From contig NZ_WWIA01000300.1 in NCBI RefSeq assembly GCF_009870065.1, positions 1 to 41,694 on the forward strand: 41,694 bases of DNA. The letters run 5' to 3'. The position numbers were made by a program, and so were the translations under genes. A model generated the notes under the pieces. The model did no database searches and was not told the origin of the DNA. It saw only the letters and a list, made by a program, of their open reading frames with translations. This document shows, piece after piece, positions 8,356-17,335 of this stretch. Each line of letters starts with the position of its first letter. Position 1 is the stretch's first letter. Source of the DNA: Streptomyces sp. SID5785 (GTDB lineage: Bacteria > Actinomycetota > Actinomycetes > Streptomycetales > Streptomycetaceae).

Positions 8356-8535
8356 ATCGCGGCTCCCCAGGGGTCGGAAGTGACGGGTGCGACCCTGGCA
8401 TTGAGCCGTGAACTTCCCCGTAAGGGAAGGGAATCGGGGCATGACGGCCCTGAGTGCCGGGCCCGGCGTCGGTTTCCGGTCACCCGCCCGGCAGACCCCC
8501 GGTGAACGGGCCTGGACTCCTGTGACCCCCGGCGT

Positions 8536-8541
8536 TAGGAA
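8536..8541 (+). promoter_or_regulatory. predicted -10 element of a leaderless promoter
   Basis: TAGGAA ends six bases before the ATG at 8548, with no Shine-Dalgarno between. This is the geometry of actinobacterial leaderless transcripts. The sixth base is A, not T, so it is the weakest of the six listed here. Confidence 0.45.
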
Positions 8542-8547
8542 TGCCGC

Positions 8548-9381
8548 ATGCGGATCTCGACCACGATCTTCCTGACCGACGAGACCATCACCCCCGTGCG
8601 CCTCGCGCGCGAACTGGAACAGCGCGGCTTCGCGGGCCTCTACCTGCCCGAGCACACGCACATCCCCACCGAGCGCACGACCCCGTACCCCAACGGCGGC
8701 GACCTGCCCCGCGAGTACACCCGCACCCTCGACCCGTTCGTGGCGCTCGGTCAGGCGGCCGCCGTCACCGAGCGGATCGCGGTCGGCACCGGCATCTCGC
8801 TGATCGCCCAGCACGATCCGATCGCCTTCGCCAAGCAGATCGCGACCCTGGACCACCTCAGCGGCGGCCGCTGCACGCTCGGCGTCGGCTTCGGCTGGAA
8901 CCGGGAGGAGGCCGACGACCACGGGGTCGAGTGGCGCACCCGGCGCGAGCTGGTGCGCGACCGGATCGGCCTGATGAAGGCCCTGTGGGCGGACGAACCG
9001 ACCGCGTACGCAGGTGAGTTCGGGCAGTCGGTGCGGGCCAGCACCGCCTACCCGAAGCCGTACCGGGGCGGCGCGCCCCGCATCATGGTCGGCGGGGCCG
9101 CGGGGCCGAAGCTCTTCGCGCAGGTCTGCGCGTACGCGGACGGCTGGATGCCCATCGGGGGCGGCGGCCTGGGCCGTACCCTGCCCGAACTGCGCGAGCG
9201 GTGGCAGGACGCGGGCCGCGACCCGGCCGCGCTCCAGGTCGTCCCCTACGCGGTACTGCCCACGCCCGGCAAGCTCGCGCACTACGCGGAGCAGGGCGTC
9301 GAGGAGGTCGTGCTCCAACTGCCGCCCGGGGACACGGCGACGGTGCTCAAGGTGCTCGACGACTACCAGCAGTATCTGTAG
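8548..9381 (+). CDS. LLM-class F420-dependent oxidoreductase (TIGR03619-like)
   Basis: The 277-residue luciferase-like TIM-barrel protein is of F420 type. Seen are LYLPEHTHIP near residue 32-41, the block IATLDHLSGGRCTLGVGFGW near 107-126 with NREEADDHG following, and PRIMVGGAAG near 175. It is shorter than the protein at 155 but clearly a paralogue. It is followed 60 bases later by fbiC on the same strand, an informative pairing because FbiC makes the cofactor this class uses. No TGACG-N3-CGTCA operator is seen upstream, so it may not belong to the catabolic regulon. Substrate unknown. Confidence 0.88.
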   Translation: MRISTTIFLTDETITPVRLARELEQRGFAGLYLPEHTHIPTERTTPYPNGGDLPREYTRTLDPFVALGQAAAVTERIAVGTGISLIAQHDPIAFAKQIATLDHLSGGRCTLGVGFGWNREEADDHGVEWRTRRELVRDRIGLMKALWADEPTAYAGEFGQSVRASTAYPKPYRGGAPRIMVGGAAGPKLFAQVCAYADGWMPIGGGGLGRTLPELRERWQDAGRDPAALQVVPYAVLPTPGKLAHYAEQGVEEVVLQLPPGDTATVLKVLDDYQQYL

Positions 9382-9429
9382 GGGGGCTCATGCGCCTCAG
9401 GCGCTCTCGAAGCGGTGCGGGCTCGCTCG

Positions 9430-9435
9430 TATGCT
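9430..9435 (+). promoter_or_regulatory. predicted -10 element of a leaderless fbiC promoter
   Basis: TATGCT is followed by exactly six bases (CGGTTC) and then the ATG at 9442. There is no Shine-Dalgarno. The spacing predicts transcription starting at the A of the start codon. Confidence 0.55.
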
Positions 9436-9441
9436 CGGTTC

Positions 9442-12078
9442 ATGAGTGATCAGGACGCCGTGCCGCAGAGCGGACCGCAGACCGGCCGCCCCACCGCCAA
9501 CGCGATGCGCCGCGCGCTGAGAAGGGCCAGGGACGGCGTCGCGCTCGACGTGACGGAGGCGGCGGTGCTGCTCCAGGCGCGCGGCGCCGACCTGGACGAC
9601 CTCACGGCGTCCGCCGCCCGCGTGCGCGACGCCGGGCTGGCGGCGGCCGGGCGGCCGGGCGTCATCACGTACTCCAGGAGCGTCTTCGTCCCGCTGACCC
9701 GGCTGTGCCGCGACAAGTGCCACTACTGCACGTTCGTCACCGTGCCCGGGAAGCTGCGGCGGGCCGGGCACGGGATGTTCATGTCGCCGGACGAGGTCCT
9801 CGACATCGCGCGCAAGGGCGCCGCGCTCGGCTGCAAGGAAGCCCTCATCACCCTCGGCGACAAGCCCGAGGACCGCTGGCCCGAGGCGCGGGAGTGGCTC
9901 GACGCGCACGGCTACGACGACACGATCGCGTACGTGCGGGCCATATCGATCCGCATCCTGGAGGAGACCGGGCTGCTGCCGCACCTCAATCCGGGCGTGC
10001 TGTCCTGGACGGACTTCCAGCGGCTCAAGCCGGTCGCCCCGTCGATGGGCATGATGCTGGAGACGACCGCCGAACGCCTGTGGTCCGAGCCCGGCATGCC
10101 GCACTTCGGCTCGCCGGACAAGGAACCGGCGGTGCGGCTGCGGGTCCTGGAGGACGCGGGCCGCTCGTCCGTCCCCTTCACCAGCGGGCTGCTCATCGGG
10201 ATCGGCGAGACATACGAGGAGCGCGCCGACTCGCTGTTCGCGCTGCGCCGTGTCGCGCGCTCGTACCACGGCGTGCAGGAGCTGATCATCCAGAACTTCC
10301 GCGCCAAACCGGACACGGCGATGCGCGGGATGCCGGACGCCGACCTCGACGACCTCGTCGCCACGGTCGCCGTCGCCCGGCACATCATGGGCCCGGCCGG
10401 GAACCTTCAGGCCCCGCCGAACCTCGTCGACGGCGAGTACGCGCGCCTCATCGCCGCGGGGATCGACGACTGGGGCGGCGTCTCCCCGGTCACGATCGAC
10501 CACGTCAACCCGGAGAAGCCGTGGCCGCAGCTGGAGGAGCTCGCGGAGCGGTCCGCGGAGGCCGGGTTCGAGCTGCGCGAACGGCTGTGTGTGTACCCGG
10601 AGTTCGTGACGCGCGGCGAGCCGTGGCTCGACCCGCGGCTGCTGCCGCACGTGCGGGCGCTGGCCGACCCGGAGACGGGGCTCGCGGTCGCGGACGCGCC
10701 CGTCGTGGGCCGTCCCTGGCAGGAGCCCGACGAGGGGTACGTCGCGGCGTCGGGCCGCACCGACCTGCACCGCACCATCGACACCGAGGGGCGCACGTCC
10801 GACCGGCGTGACGACTTCGACGAGGTGTACGGCGACTGGGCCGCGCTGCGTGAACAGGCGGCGCCCGGCATGGTCCCCGAGCGCCTCGACGGCGACGTCC
10901 GGGCCGCGCTGAAGCAGGCCGCCGACGACCCGACGCGGCTCACCGACGACGAGGCGCTCGCGCTGCTGCACGCGGACGGGCCCGCGCTCGACGCGCTGTG
11001 CGGCATCGCGGACGACATCCGCAAGACGGTCAACGGCGACGACGTCACGTACATCGTCACGCGGAACATCAACTTCACGAACGTCTGCTACACCGGCTGC
11101 CGCTTCTGCGCGTTCGCCCAGCGCCGCACCGACGCCGACGCGTACACGCTCTCCCTGGACCAGGTCGCCGACCGGGCGCAGCAGGCGTGGGACGTCGGCG
11201 CCGTCGAGGTCTGCATGCAGGGCGGCATCCATCCGGACCTGCCGGGGACGGCGTACTTCGACATCGCGAAGGCGGTGAAGGAGCGCGTGCCGGGAATGCA
11301 CGTGCACGCCTTCTCGCCGATGGAGGTCGTCAACGGCGCGACCCGGACCGGCCTGTCGATCCGTGAGTGGCTGACCGCCGCGAAGGAGGCCGGTCTTGAC
11401 TCGATCCCGGGCACGGCGGCGGAGATCCTGGACGACGAGGTGCGCTGGGTCCTGACCAAGGGCAAGCTGCCGACCGCGACCTGGATCGAGGTCGTCAAGA
11501 CGGCCCACGAGCTGGGCATCCGGTCGAGCTCGACGATGATGTACGGGCATGTGGACCAGCCGCGGCACTGGCTGGGGCACCTGCGCACGCTGGCGGCGCT
11601 CCAGAAGGCCGCACTGTCCAAAAACGTGGACGGGTTCACGGAGTTCGTGACGCTGCCGTTCATCCACACGAACGCGCCCGTGTACCTCGCCGGGATCGCC
11701 CGCCCGGGTCCGACGACCCGCGACAACCGCGCGGTGACCGCGATGGCCCGCGTCCTGCTCCACCCGCACATCCCGAACATCCAGACCAGCTGGGTCAAGC
11801 TCGGCTCCGAGGGCGCCGCCGAGATGCTCCGCTCGGGCGCCAACGACCTGGGCGGCACGCTGATGGAGGAGACGATCTCGCGGATGGCCGGGTCGTCGTA
11901 CGGCTCGTACAAGTCGGTCGAGGACCTCGTCGCGGTCGCCGCCGCGGCGGGCCGTCCGGCGAAGCCGCGTACGACGCTGTACGGGGAGGTCCCCGAGGAG
12001 CGCGTCCGGGCCGCGGCGGCCTCGGACGGCCACCTGCCTCAGCTCCTGCCCGTCCTGGAGGACCCCGAGCGGCGCTGA
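9442..12078 (+). CDS. fbiC: bifunctional FO synthase (CofG/CofH fusion)
   Basis: The 878-residue protein carries two radical-SAM domains. The CofG half has CRDKCHYC (Cys 89, 93, 96) and the CofH half has CYTGCRFC (Cys 549, 553, 556), each the CX3CX2C site for a 4Fe-4S cluster. Together they join 5-amino-6-ribitylamino-uracil with tyrosine to form FO, the chromophore of coenzyme F420. Length and domain order match actinobacterial FbiC. I chose ATG 9442 (MSDQDAVP) over an in-frame codon at 9415 because a -10 hexamer lies six bases upstream. The only other F420-linked genes in the window are the LLM oxidoreductases. Confidence 0.97.
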   Translation: MSDQDAVPQSGPQTGRPTANAMRRALRRARDGVALDVTEAAVLLQARGADLDDLTASAARVRDAGLAAAGRPGVITYSRSVFVPLTRLCRDKCHYCTFVTVPGKLRRAGHGMFMSPDEVLDIARKGAALGCKEALITLGDKPEDRWPEAREWLDAHGYDDTIAYVRAISIRILEETGLLPHLNPGVLSWTDFQRLKPVAPSMGMMLETTAERLWSEPGMPHFGSPDKEPAVRLRVLEDAGRSSVPFTSGLLIGIGETYEERADSLFALRRVARSYHGVQELIIQNFRAKPDTAMRGMPDADLDDLVATVAVARHIMGPAGNLQAPPNLVDGEYARLIAAGIDDWGGVSPVTIDHVNPEKPWPQLEELAERSAEAGFELRERLCVYPEFVTRGEPWLDPRLLPHVRALADPETGLAVADAPVVGRPWQEPDEGYVAASGRTDLHRTIDTEGRTSDRRDDFDEVYGDWAALREQAAPGMVPERLDGDVRAALKQAADDPTRLTDDEALALLHADGPALDALCGIADDIRKTVNGDDVTYIVTRNINFTNVCYTGCRFCAFAQRRTDADAYTLSLDQVADRAQQAWDVGAVEVCMQGGIHPDLPGTAYFDIAKAVKERVPGMHVHAFSPMEVVNGATRTGLSIREWLTAAKEAGLDSIPGTAAEILDDEVRWVLTKGKLPTATWIEVVKTAHELGIRSSSTMMYGHVDQPRHWLGHLRTLAALQKAALSKNVDGFTEFVTLPFIHTNAPVYLAGIARPGPTTRDNRAVTAMARVLLHPHIPNIQTSWVKLGSEGAAEMLRSGANDLGGTLMEETISRMAGSSYGSYKSVEDLVAVAAAAGRPAKPRTTLYGEVPEERVRAAAASDGHLPQLLPVLEDPERR

Positions 12079-12099
12079 CCGCGGCCCGGGGCGCCCGGC

Positions 12100-13215
12100 T
12101 CAGACGCGCGGATACCGGGCCAGCCAGCCCGGCGACGACCCGGAGGGCCCGTGCAGGGCGGGCCCCTGGGTCATCTCCATGGCGAAGTCGTCGGCGAGCT
12201 CGAGGATCGTGGAGCGGCCCTCCAGCTCCGTGATCCAGGCCGGCGGCAGCGCCGTCTCGCCGTGCAGCGCCCCGAGCAGGGCCCCGCACACGGTGCCGAC
12301 CTGCGCGGACGGCCCGCCGTGGTGCACGGCGAGGCGCAGCCCGTGCCGGACGTCCTCGCCGACCAGCGCGCAGTACACGGCGGCGCCGAGGACGCCGGCC
12401 GCGCCGCCGCCGTCGACGAGCTCGGTGACCCGGGCGCCGGTCGGCAGGCCCTGCCGGACGGCGCCGAGGGCGTGCTGGAGGGCGTCCACGACCGGCTGGT
12501 GACCGGGGCGCGCGGCCAGCAGGGCCAGGGCCCGCTGCACCGCCGCGTCCAGCGAGTCGCCGCGGGCGACGCCGTGCACGATGACCGCGTGGGCGCCCGC
12601 CGCGAGGAACGCCTCGGGCGCCCCGTGGGTGTGCACGGCGCACTCCACGGCGAGCTGGATCACGAGCTGCGGCTCCCAGCCGACGAGCAGTCCGAACGGG
12701 GCCGAGCGGGCCACCGCCTCGGGCCCGGCGTCGTCCGGGTTCTTGGGCCGGTCCAGGGTGCCCATGACGTCGTTGCCGAGGCCCAGCAGCAGGGACTGGG
12801 CGGCGCCGCGCCGCGAGTAGAGCCACTCCTCGCGGGCCAGCCAGCCGTCCTCCTTGCGGCGCTCGTCGGGTCCCCAGTCGCGCTGGGTGGCGGCCCAGCG
12901 CAGATAGGCCTTGTGCACGTCGGTGGGCGGGTGCCAGGCGCCGGCGTCGCGCCGCACCTGGGCCCGGATCAGGCCGTCGACGGTGAACAGGGACAGCTGG
13001 GTGGCCGCGGTGATCGCGCCGACGCGCCCGTACGCGGGCACGAGCTGGGTGCCGGCCGGTTCGGCGGGTGCGGCGGCGGGGTCGCCGGGCTCGTCCAGCG
13101 GGGCGCCGAGGGTGTCGCCGAGCGCTCCGCCGAGCAGGGTGCCGCGGACCCGGCTGCGGAAGTCCTGCTGTTCGGCACGGCCCCACACGGCCACGGCGGC
13201 GGACGGTGCGCCCAT
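12100..13215 (-). CDS. ADP-ribosylglycohydrolase (DraG/ARH) family protein
   Basis: The 371-residue protein matches the ADP-ribosyl-glycohydrolase fold. It has RGTLLGGALGDTLGAPLDE near residue 19-37 (the GxxxGDxxG-type start), TLSLFTVDGL-like TQLSLFTVDGL, YLRWAATQ, and late HHGGPSAQVGTVCGALLGALHG, where the G-D/S-A-Q-x-G-x-x-x-G-A pattern is family-typical. The usual metal-binding Asp pair of active DraG (D-D/S-T) is partly changed (HHGGPSAQ lacks the Asp), so activity is uncertain. ATG 13215 is preferred over 13245 because an AGGGAGGAAG Shine-Dalgarno lies just upstream. It converges on fbiC, 21 bases apart. Confidence 0.82.
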   Translation of the reverse strand: MGAPSAAVAVWGRAEQQDFRSRVRGTLLGGALGDTLGAPLDEPGDPAAAPAEPAGTQLVPAYGRVGAITAATQLSLFTVDGLIRAQVRRDAGAWHPPTDVHKAYLRWAATQRDWGPDERRKEDGWLAREEWLYSRRGAAQSLLLGLGNDVMGTLDRPKNPDDAGPEAVARSAPFGLLVGWEPQLVIQLAVECAVHTHGAPEAFLAAGAHAVIVHGVARGDSLDAAVQRALALLAARPGHQPVVDALQHALGAVRQGLPTGARVTELVDGGGAAGVLGAAVYCALVGEDVRHGLRLAVHHGGPSAQVGTVCGALLGALHGETALPPAWITELEGRSTILELADDFAMEMTQGPALHGPSGSSPGWLARYPRV

Positions 13216-13428
13216 CGGCCCTTCCTCCCTCACGGCCTCGGCCACGACCTCGGGCCGGCGTCCGGCTTCGGGCGTCCGGCATCAGACATTCGGCAAGCAC
13301 TGTAATCGACCGGGCGCGACCGGCCCCGTTCGCTTGCGTGACAGACGAGCGGCCCTCTGCCCCTAAGTGACCGGGAACACGGCGGTCTTGCGCGGGTTCG
13401 GCGTGATCTGGGTGCTTTGCGAAGGCGT

Positions 13429-13458
13429 ACGGCCCGCAGGCGCGTGTGCGCCTGCGGG
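13429..13458 (-). terminator. strong hairpin after the symporter gene
   Basis: GGCCCGCAGGCGC pairs perfectly with GCGCCTGCGGGCC around a GTGT loop, a 13-pair stem 50 bases past the symporter stop. The 293-base gap 13216-13508 holds nothing else I recognise. Confidence 0.8.
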
Positions 13459-13508
13459 CCGCTGCCGTCGTGTGCCGGCCGGTGCCGTCCGGTGCCGTGC
13501 CGCCGGTT

Positions 13509-15083
13509 TCAGAGGCGCTGCACGTCGTCCGCGGAGCCCGCGGGGGACGGCACGGTCGCGGCGGCGCCGGTGCTGCCGGGGCCGTCGTCGTCCGTGTTCA
13601 CGCGCTCGATGAGCAGGTCGCGCTCGGGGGTGTCCTCCGGCTTGACGAAGCCGATGACGATGTAGAGGACGAGCGAGACGGCGAGCGGGATCGACACCTG
13701 GTACTCGAGCGGCACGCCGCCCTCGACGTTCCAGCTGATCGGGTAGTTGACGAGCCAGAACGCGAGCAGGCCCATCGCCCAGCTGGTGAGCGCCGCCGTG
13801 GGTCCGGACTTGCGGAAGGTGCGCAGCAGGCCCAGCATCATCGGGATCGCGATCGGACCCATGAGGCCCGCGACCCACTTGATGACGACGGTGATGATGT
13901 CCTTGAACGTGGGCGAGTTGACCTGGGTGGCGACCGCCATGGACAGGCCGAGGAAGATCACCGTGGTGAGGCGGGCGGCGAGCAGTCCCTTGTTCCCGAT
14001 CCACTGCTCCTTGGCCTTCTTCGACAGGGCGGGCGCCACGTCCCGGGTGAAGACGGCGGCGATCGCGTTCGCGTCGGAGGAGCACATGGCCATCGTGTGC
14101 GAGAAGAAGCCGACGATGACGAGGCCCAGCAGGCCGTGCGGCAGCAGCTGTTCGGTCATCAGGCCGTAGGAGTCGGAGCCGTCCGGCTTCTGGGCGTGCA
14201 CCAGGAGCGGCGAGACCCACATGGGGAAGAAGAGGACGACCGGCCACACCAGCCACAGGACCGCGGAGAGGCGGGCGGAGCGGGTGGCCTCGCGGGCCGA
14301 GCCCGTGGCCATGTAGCGCTGCGCCTGGTTGAGCATGCCGCCGTTGTACTCGAAGAGCTTGATGAAGAGGAACGCCAGCAGGAACACGGTGCCGTAGGGG
14401 CCGACGAGCGGCTTGCCGTGGCCCGCGAGCTCGGGCTCGTCCCAGACGCCGAAGATGCCGCCGAAGGGGCCGAGCTTGGAGACGACGGCGACGAACATGG
14501 CGACGCCGGCGATGAGCTGGATGATGAACTGCCCGAGCTCGGTGAGGGCGTCGGCCCACAGTCCGCCGATGGTGCAGTAGATCGCGGTGATGACGCCGGT
14601 GATCAGGATGCCCTGGTTGATCGAGATGCCGGTGAAGACGGACAGCAGCGTCGCGATGGCCGCCCACTTGGCGGCGACGTCCACGATCTTGAGCAGCATG
14701 CCGGACCAGGCGAGCGCCTGCTGGGTGCCGAGGTTGTACCGGTTCTTGAGGTACTCGAGCGGCGAGGCCACGTGCAGCCGGGACCGCAGCCGGTTGATGC
14801 GGGGGGCGAACAGCCGGGCGCCGATGGCGATGCCGAGCGCGATGGGGAAGGACCAGGTGACGAAGGACGTCACGCCGTACGTGTACGCGATGCCGGCGTA
14901 GCCGGTGAACATGACGGCGCTGTAGCCCGACATGTGGTGCGAGATGCCGGAGAGCCACCAGGGCATCTTGCCGCCGGCCGTGAAGAAGTCGGAGACGTTG
15001 TCCACGCGTTTGTGGGACCAGACGCCGATCGCGACCATGATGCCGAAGTAGCCGATGAGCACGGCCCAGTCGAGACTGTTCAT
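13509..15083 (-). CDS. sodium:solute symporter family (SSS) transporter
   Basis: The 524-residue polytopic membrane protein has about 13 hydrophobic segments. The N-terminus (LDWAVLIGYFGIMVAIGVW) and the following DFFTAGGKMPWWLSGIS match the SSS/SglT family, as does PLEYLKNRYN after TM3. These carriers import sugars, sialic acid, amino or organic acids with Na+; the solute is not evident. ATG 15083 is chosen because GGAGGGGG lies six bases upstream and the first TM starts at once; the frame extends to 15209 without support. The C-terminus is hydrophilic and acidic. It may serve uptake for the nearby oxidoreductases, but this is inference from proximity. Confidence 0.92.
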   Translation of the reverse strand: MNSLDWAVLIGYFGIMVAIGVWSHKRVDNVSDFFTAGGKMPWWLSGISHHMSGYSAVMFTGYAGIAYTYGVTSFVTWSFPIALGIAIGARLFAPRINRLRSRLHVASPLEYLKNRYNLGTQQALAWSGMLLKIVDVAAKWAAIATLLSVFTGISINQGILITGVITAIYCTIGGLWADALTELGQFIIQLIAGVAMFVAVVSKLGPFGGIFGVWDEPELAGHGKPLVGPYGTVFLLAFLFIKLFEYNGGMLNQAQRYMATGSAREATRSARLSAVLWLVWPVVLFFPMWVSPLLVHAQKPDGSDSYGLMTEQLLPHGLLGLVIVGFFSHTMAMCSSDANAIAAVFTRDVAPALSKKAKEQWIGNKGLLAARLTTVIFLGLSMAVATQVNSPTFKDIITVVIKWVAGLMGPIAIPMMLGLLRTFRKSGPTAALTSWAMGLLAFWLVNYPISWNVEGGVPLEYQVSIPLAVSLVLYIVIGFVKPEDTPERDLLIERVNTDDDGPGSTGAAATVPSPAGSADDVQRL

Positions 15084-15436
15084 GTGCCCCCTCCAGGGGT
15101 CCGCCTTGTGAACGTTACGGCGCTTCGTCAGTGCGTCCGTTCCAGCGGTCGTCCCCGTGCGGGAGTGGGGACTTCGGGGATTGAACCGGTTGTCCGGGGG
15201 GCCGGTCAAGAGTTCTCGCGGTCACGGATGTGAACCGAGATCAGCAAGGCGAACGTTTTTGCCTTTTCGTGACCCTGCGGGGAGTTGTCGTGAACGTGAC
15301 CCGGGCCACACCATGAGCGGGCACTTCGTCAGTCGGACCTGCGTCACGAGGCACGGCATCGGCCGGCCGGAACGCGAACGACCGCACGGGATGCGGGTCC
15401 CGTGCGGTCGCGTGAGGGAGAGAGAGGGGGTGGTCG
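15084..15436. other. 353-base spacer between symporter and SDR genes
   Basis: It holds the symporter promoter, the SDR terminator (15379-15410) and an imperfect inverted repeat, TTGAACCGG at 15181-15189 against CCGGTCAA at 15202-15209, which could bind a regulator. CTTCGTCAGT occurs twice (15123-15132 and 15324-15333); each contains only one half of the TGACG-N3-CGTCA operator. No coding sequence is convincing. Confidence 0.4.
15379..15410 (-). terminator. strong hairpin after the minus-strand SDR gene
   Basis: CGACCGCACGGGA pairs perfectly with TCCCGTGCGGTCG over a six-base loop, a 13-pair stem 27 bases past the SDR stop. Confidence 0.8.
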
Positions 15437-16237
15437 TCAGCGCATGAGTTCGCCCGCGTTCACCAGGAGTTGCTGGCCGGTGATGGCGCGGGCCCGGTCC
15501 GAGGCGAGGAACGCCGCGGCGTCCGCCACGTCGCCGTCGGTGGCGAGCTCCGGCAGGGCCATCCGCCCGGTGAGCCGGGCCAGCACCTCGTCCTCCGGCA
15601 CGCCCTCTGTCTGTGCCGTGAACTGCACGTAGGCCTGCACCGGCGGGCCCCACATCCAGCCCGGCAGCACCGTGTTCACCCTGATGCGGTGCGGGCCGAG
15701 CTCCCGGGCGAGGGAGTACATGGCGCTCGTCAGCGCGCCCTTCGACGCCGCGTACGCGGCCTGGCGCACCTGGGACGGGGCGGCCACCGCGGACTGGGTG
15801 CCGATGATGACGACCGAGCCGCCGCGCTCCTTCAGGGCGGGCAGGCAGGCCCGCGTCATGCGCAGCGTGCCGAGCAGGTTCACGTCGATCACCTGCCGCC
15901 AGGTGTCGAAGTCGGCGTCCTCGAGCCCCCCGAAGTAGCTGTCCCAGGCGGCGACGTGCACCACCGCGTCCACCCGGCCGAACCGCTCGCGGGCCAGGGC
16001 CGCCAGCGCCTCGCACTGCTCCTCGTCGCCGATGTCCGTCGCCCGGTACGCGGTCCGGGCGCCCTCCGGGTCGAGTTCGGCCGCGGACTTGGCGAGCCGG
16101 GCCTCGGTGCGCGCGCCGAGCACCGCGTTCGCGCCGTCGCGCAGCACCGCCGCCACGACCTGGTGGCCGAGTCCGGCGCCGACGCCGGAGACGAGCACGG
16201 TCCTTCCCGCGAGCAGTCCGCTCGATGTCGTCGTCAT
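15437..16237 (-). CDS. SDR-family oxidoreductase
   Basis: The 266-residue short-chain dehydrogenase has a glycine motif SGVGAGLG near residue 17-24, followed by Arg in LGARTEAR, which points to NADP(H). YAASK lies near residue 161-165, with Ser in IIGTQSAVA upstream. The usual NNAG is replaced by VHVAAW, a deviation from the classical motif. The C-terminus ends GQQLLVNAGELMR. GGGAGG lies six bases before ATG 16237. It is divergent from the EthD-like gene, and a TGACG-N3-CGTCA operator lies between them, linking it to the cluster at 0.1-6.5 kb. Likely role is an alcohol/ketone step in that pathway. Confidence 0.88.
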   Translation of the reverse strand: MTTTSSGLLAGRTVLVSGVGAGLGHQVVAAVLRDGANAVLGARTEARLAKSAAELDPEGARTAYRATDIGDEEQCEALAALARERFGRVDAVVHVAAWDSYFGGLEDADFDTWRQVIDVNLLGTLRMTRACLPALKERGGSVVIIGTQSAVAAPSQVRQAAYAASKGALTSAMYSLARELGPHRIRVNTVLPGWMWGPPVQAYVQFTAQTEGVPEDEVLARLTGRMALPELATDGDVADAAAFLASDRARAITGQQLLVNAGELMR

Positions 16238-16264
16238 CGGTTGCCTCCCGGCTCTGGCGCTCTA

Positions 16265-16281
16265 TCTGACGGGGCGTCAGA
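16265..16281. promoter_or_regulatory. palindromic operator in the SDR/EthD-like divergent promoter
   Basis: TCTGACG GGG CGTCAGA is a perfect 7-base-arm palindrome, 28 bases from the SDR start and 51 from the EthD-like start. It shares the CTGACG-N3-CGTCAG core with 1963-1977. One dimer could control both divergent genes. Confidence 0.7.
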
Positions 16282-16331
16282 GTAGGGGCGTCGAACGGAA
16301 GACGGAACCCTCACGGCGAAGGGGAACGGGC

Positions 16332-17192
16332 ATGAGCGAGGCACCGGACACCGCGGACACCCGCAGCGACACCTACGCGGAACTGGCATCGGTCGGCCCC
16401 TACGGGGTGCGCCCGGGCCACGCCCTCATCACCATGGTCGAGCCGCACCCGGGGCACGAGTACGCGTACAACCGCTGGTACGAGGACGACCACTACTACG
16501 CCGGTGCGATGGCGATGCCCTGGATGTACGCGGGCCGCCGCTGGGTCGCCCCGCGCGACCTGCAACTCCTGCGCCGGCCCGAGAAGTCGGCTGTCGCCGA
16601 GCCCGTCACCGCGGGCTGCTACCTCTCCACGTACTGGATCACCGAGGGCCGCTACGCCGAGCACATGAAGTGGACCGTCGGCATCAACAAGCGCCTCAAC
16701 CGCGACGGCCGCGTCTACCAGGACCGCACCCACGTCTTCACGGCCTTCCAGGACCACGAGGCGACCGTCTACCGCGACGGCGCCGCCGGGCCGCGCGACG
16801 TCCACGCCCTCGACCACCCGTACGCGGGCCTCGTCCTGGAGGTCGTCGACGTGGAGCGGGCCGAGCAGCGGCCCGCGCTCGTGGAGTGGCTGCGCACGAA
16901 GCACCTGCCGCGCGCGGTCGCCGGCTCACCGGCCGCGCTGGTCACGCTCTTCCGGCCGACGCCGCTGCCGGGGGACCGGATGACCTACGTGAAGCAGGTC
17001 GAGGGCGTCGACACCCGGCTGACCCTGCTCTGGTTCCTGGAGGCGGATCCGCGGGAGTGCTGGGAGGAGCACTTCGCGGGGCTCGGCGACCAGGTGGCGG
17101 CGGCGGGGCTCGGGGCCAGGGTCGAGCTCATGGCGCCGTTCGTCCCGACGGTGCCGGGCACCGACCGGTACGTCGACCGGCTGCGCGCCTAG
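16332..17192 (+). CDS. EthD-like / dimeric alpha-beta barrel protein of unknown function
   Basis: The 286-residue soluble protein has no signal or membrane segment. The N-terminal half contains HALITMVEPHPGHEYAYNRW followed by YEDDHYY, a pattern like EthD and other ferredoxin-like dimeric barrels (a beta strand followed by N/WY-x(2)-H). A second strand-helix pattern starts near AGLVLEVVDVE, suggesting two barrel repeats. Members often accompany degradation enzymes, but no reaction is established for this subgroup. ATG 16332 has AAGGGG nine bases before it. It is divergent from the SDR and shares its operator. Family assignment is by eye and is the least certain in this cluster. Confidence 0.6.
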   Translation: MSEAPDTADTRSDTYAELASVGPYGVRPGHALITMVEPHPGHEYAYNRWYEDDHYYAGAMAMPWMYAGRRWVAPRDLQLLRRPEKSAVAEPVTAGCYLSTYWITEGRYAEHMKWTVGINKRLNRDGRVYQDRTHVFTAFQDHEATVYRDGAAGPRDVHALDHPYAGLVLEVVDVERAEQRPALVEWLRTKHLPRAVAGSPAALVTLFRPTPLPGDRMTYVKQVEGVDTRLTLLWFLEADPRECWEEHFAGLGDQVAAAGLGARVELMAPFVPTVPGTDRYVDRLRA

Positions 17193-17241
17193 GCCTGTCC
17201 GGCGGATCAGGTCGCGTCCGGGTGGCCCCGGGGCATGGCAA

Positions 17242-17280
17242 AGCCCCCTCGGCCAGGACGGCGGGCCAGTCGAGAGGGCT
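17242..17280. terminator. hairpin between convergent genes
   Basis: AGCCCCCTCG pairs with CGAGAGGGCT (one mismatch) across a 19-base loop. It lies between the convergent EthD-like and DUF397 genes, so it may stop transcription from either side. Confidence 0.4.
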
Positions 17281-17335
17281 CCAGGGTGGTGCTGGTCGTG
17301 CCGGGTCCTGCTGGATATGTCCGGACGGCGCTGAA

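Noticed and set aside
9397-12033. Long minus-strand frame opposite fbiC
   Set aside because: Antisense shadow: both CX3CX2C motifs and the family length are on the plus strand.
15123-15333. CTTCGTCAGT at 15123-15132 and 15324-15333 as members of the TGACG-N3-CGTCA operator set
   Set aside because: Only the right half-site is present in each; the TGACG arm at 3-base spacing is missing.
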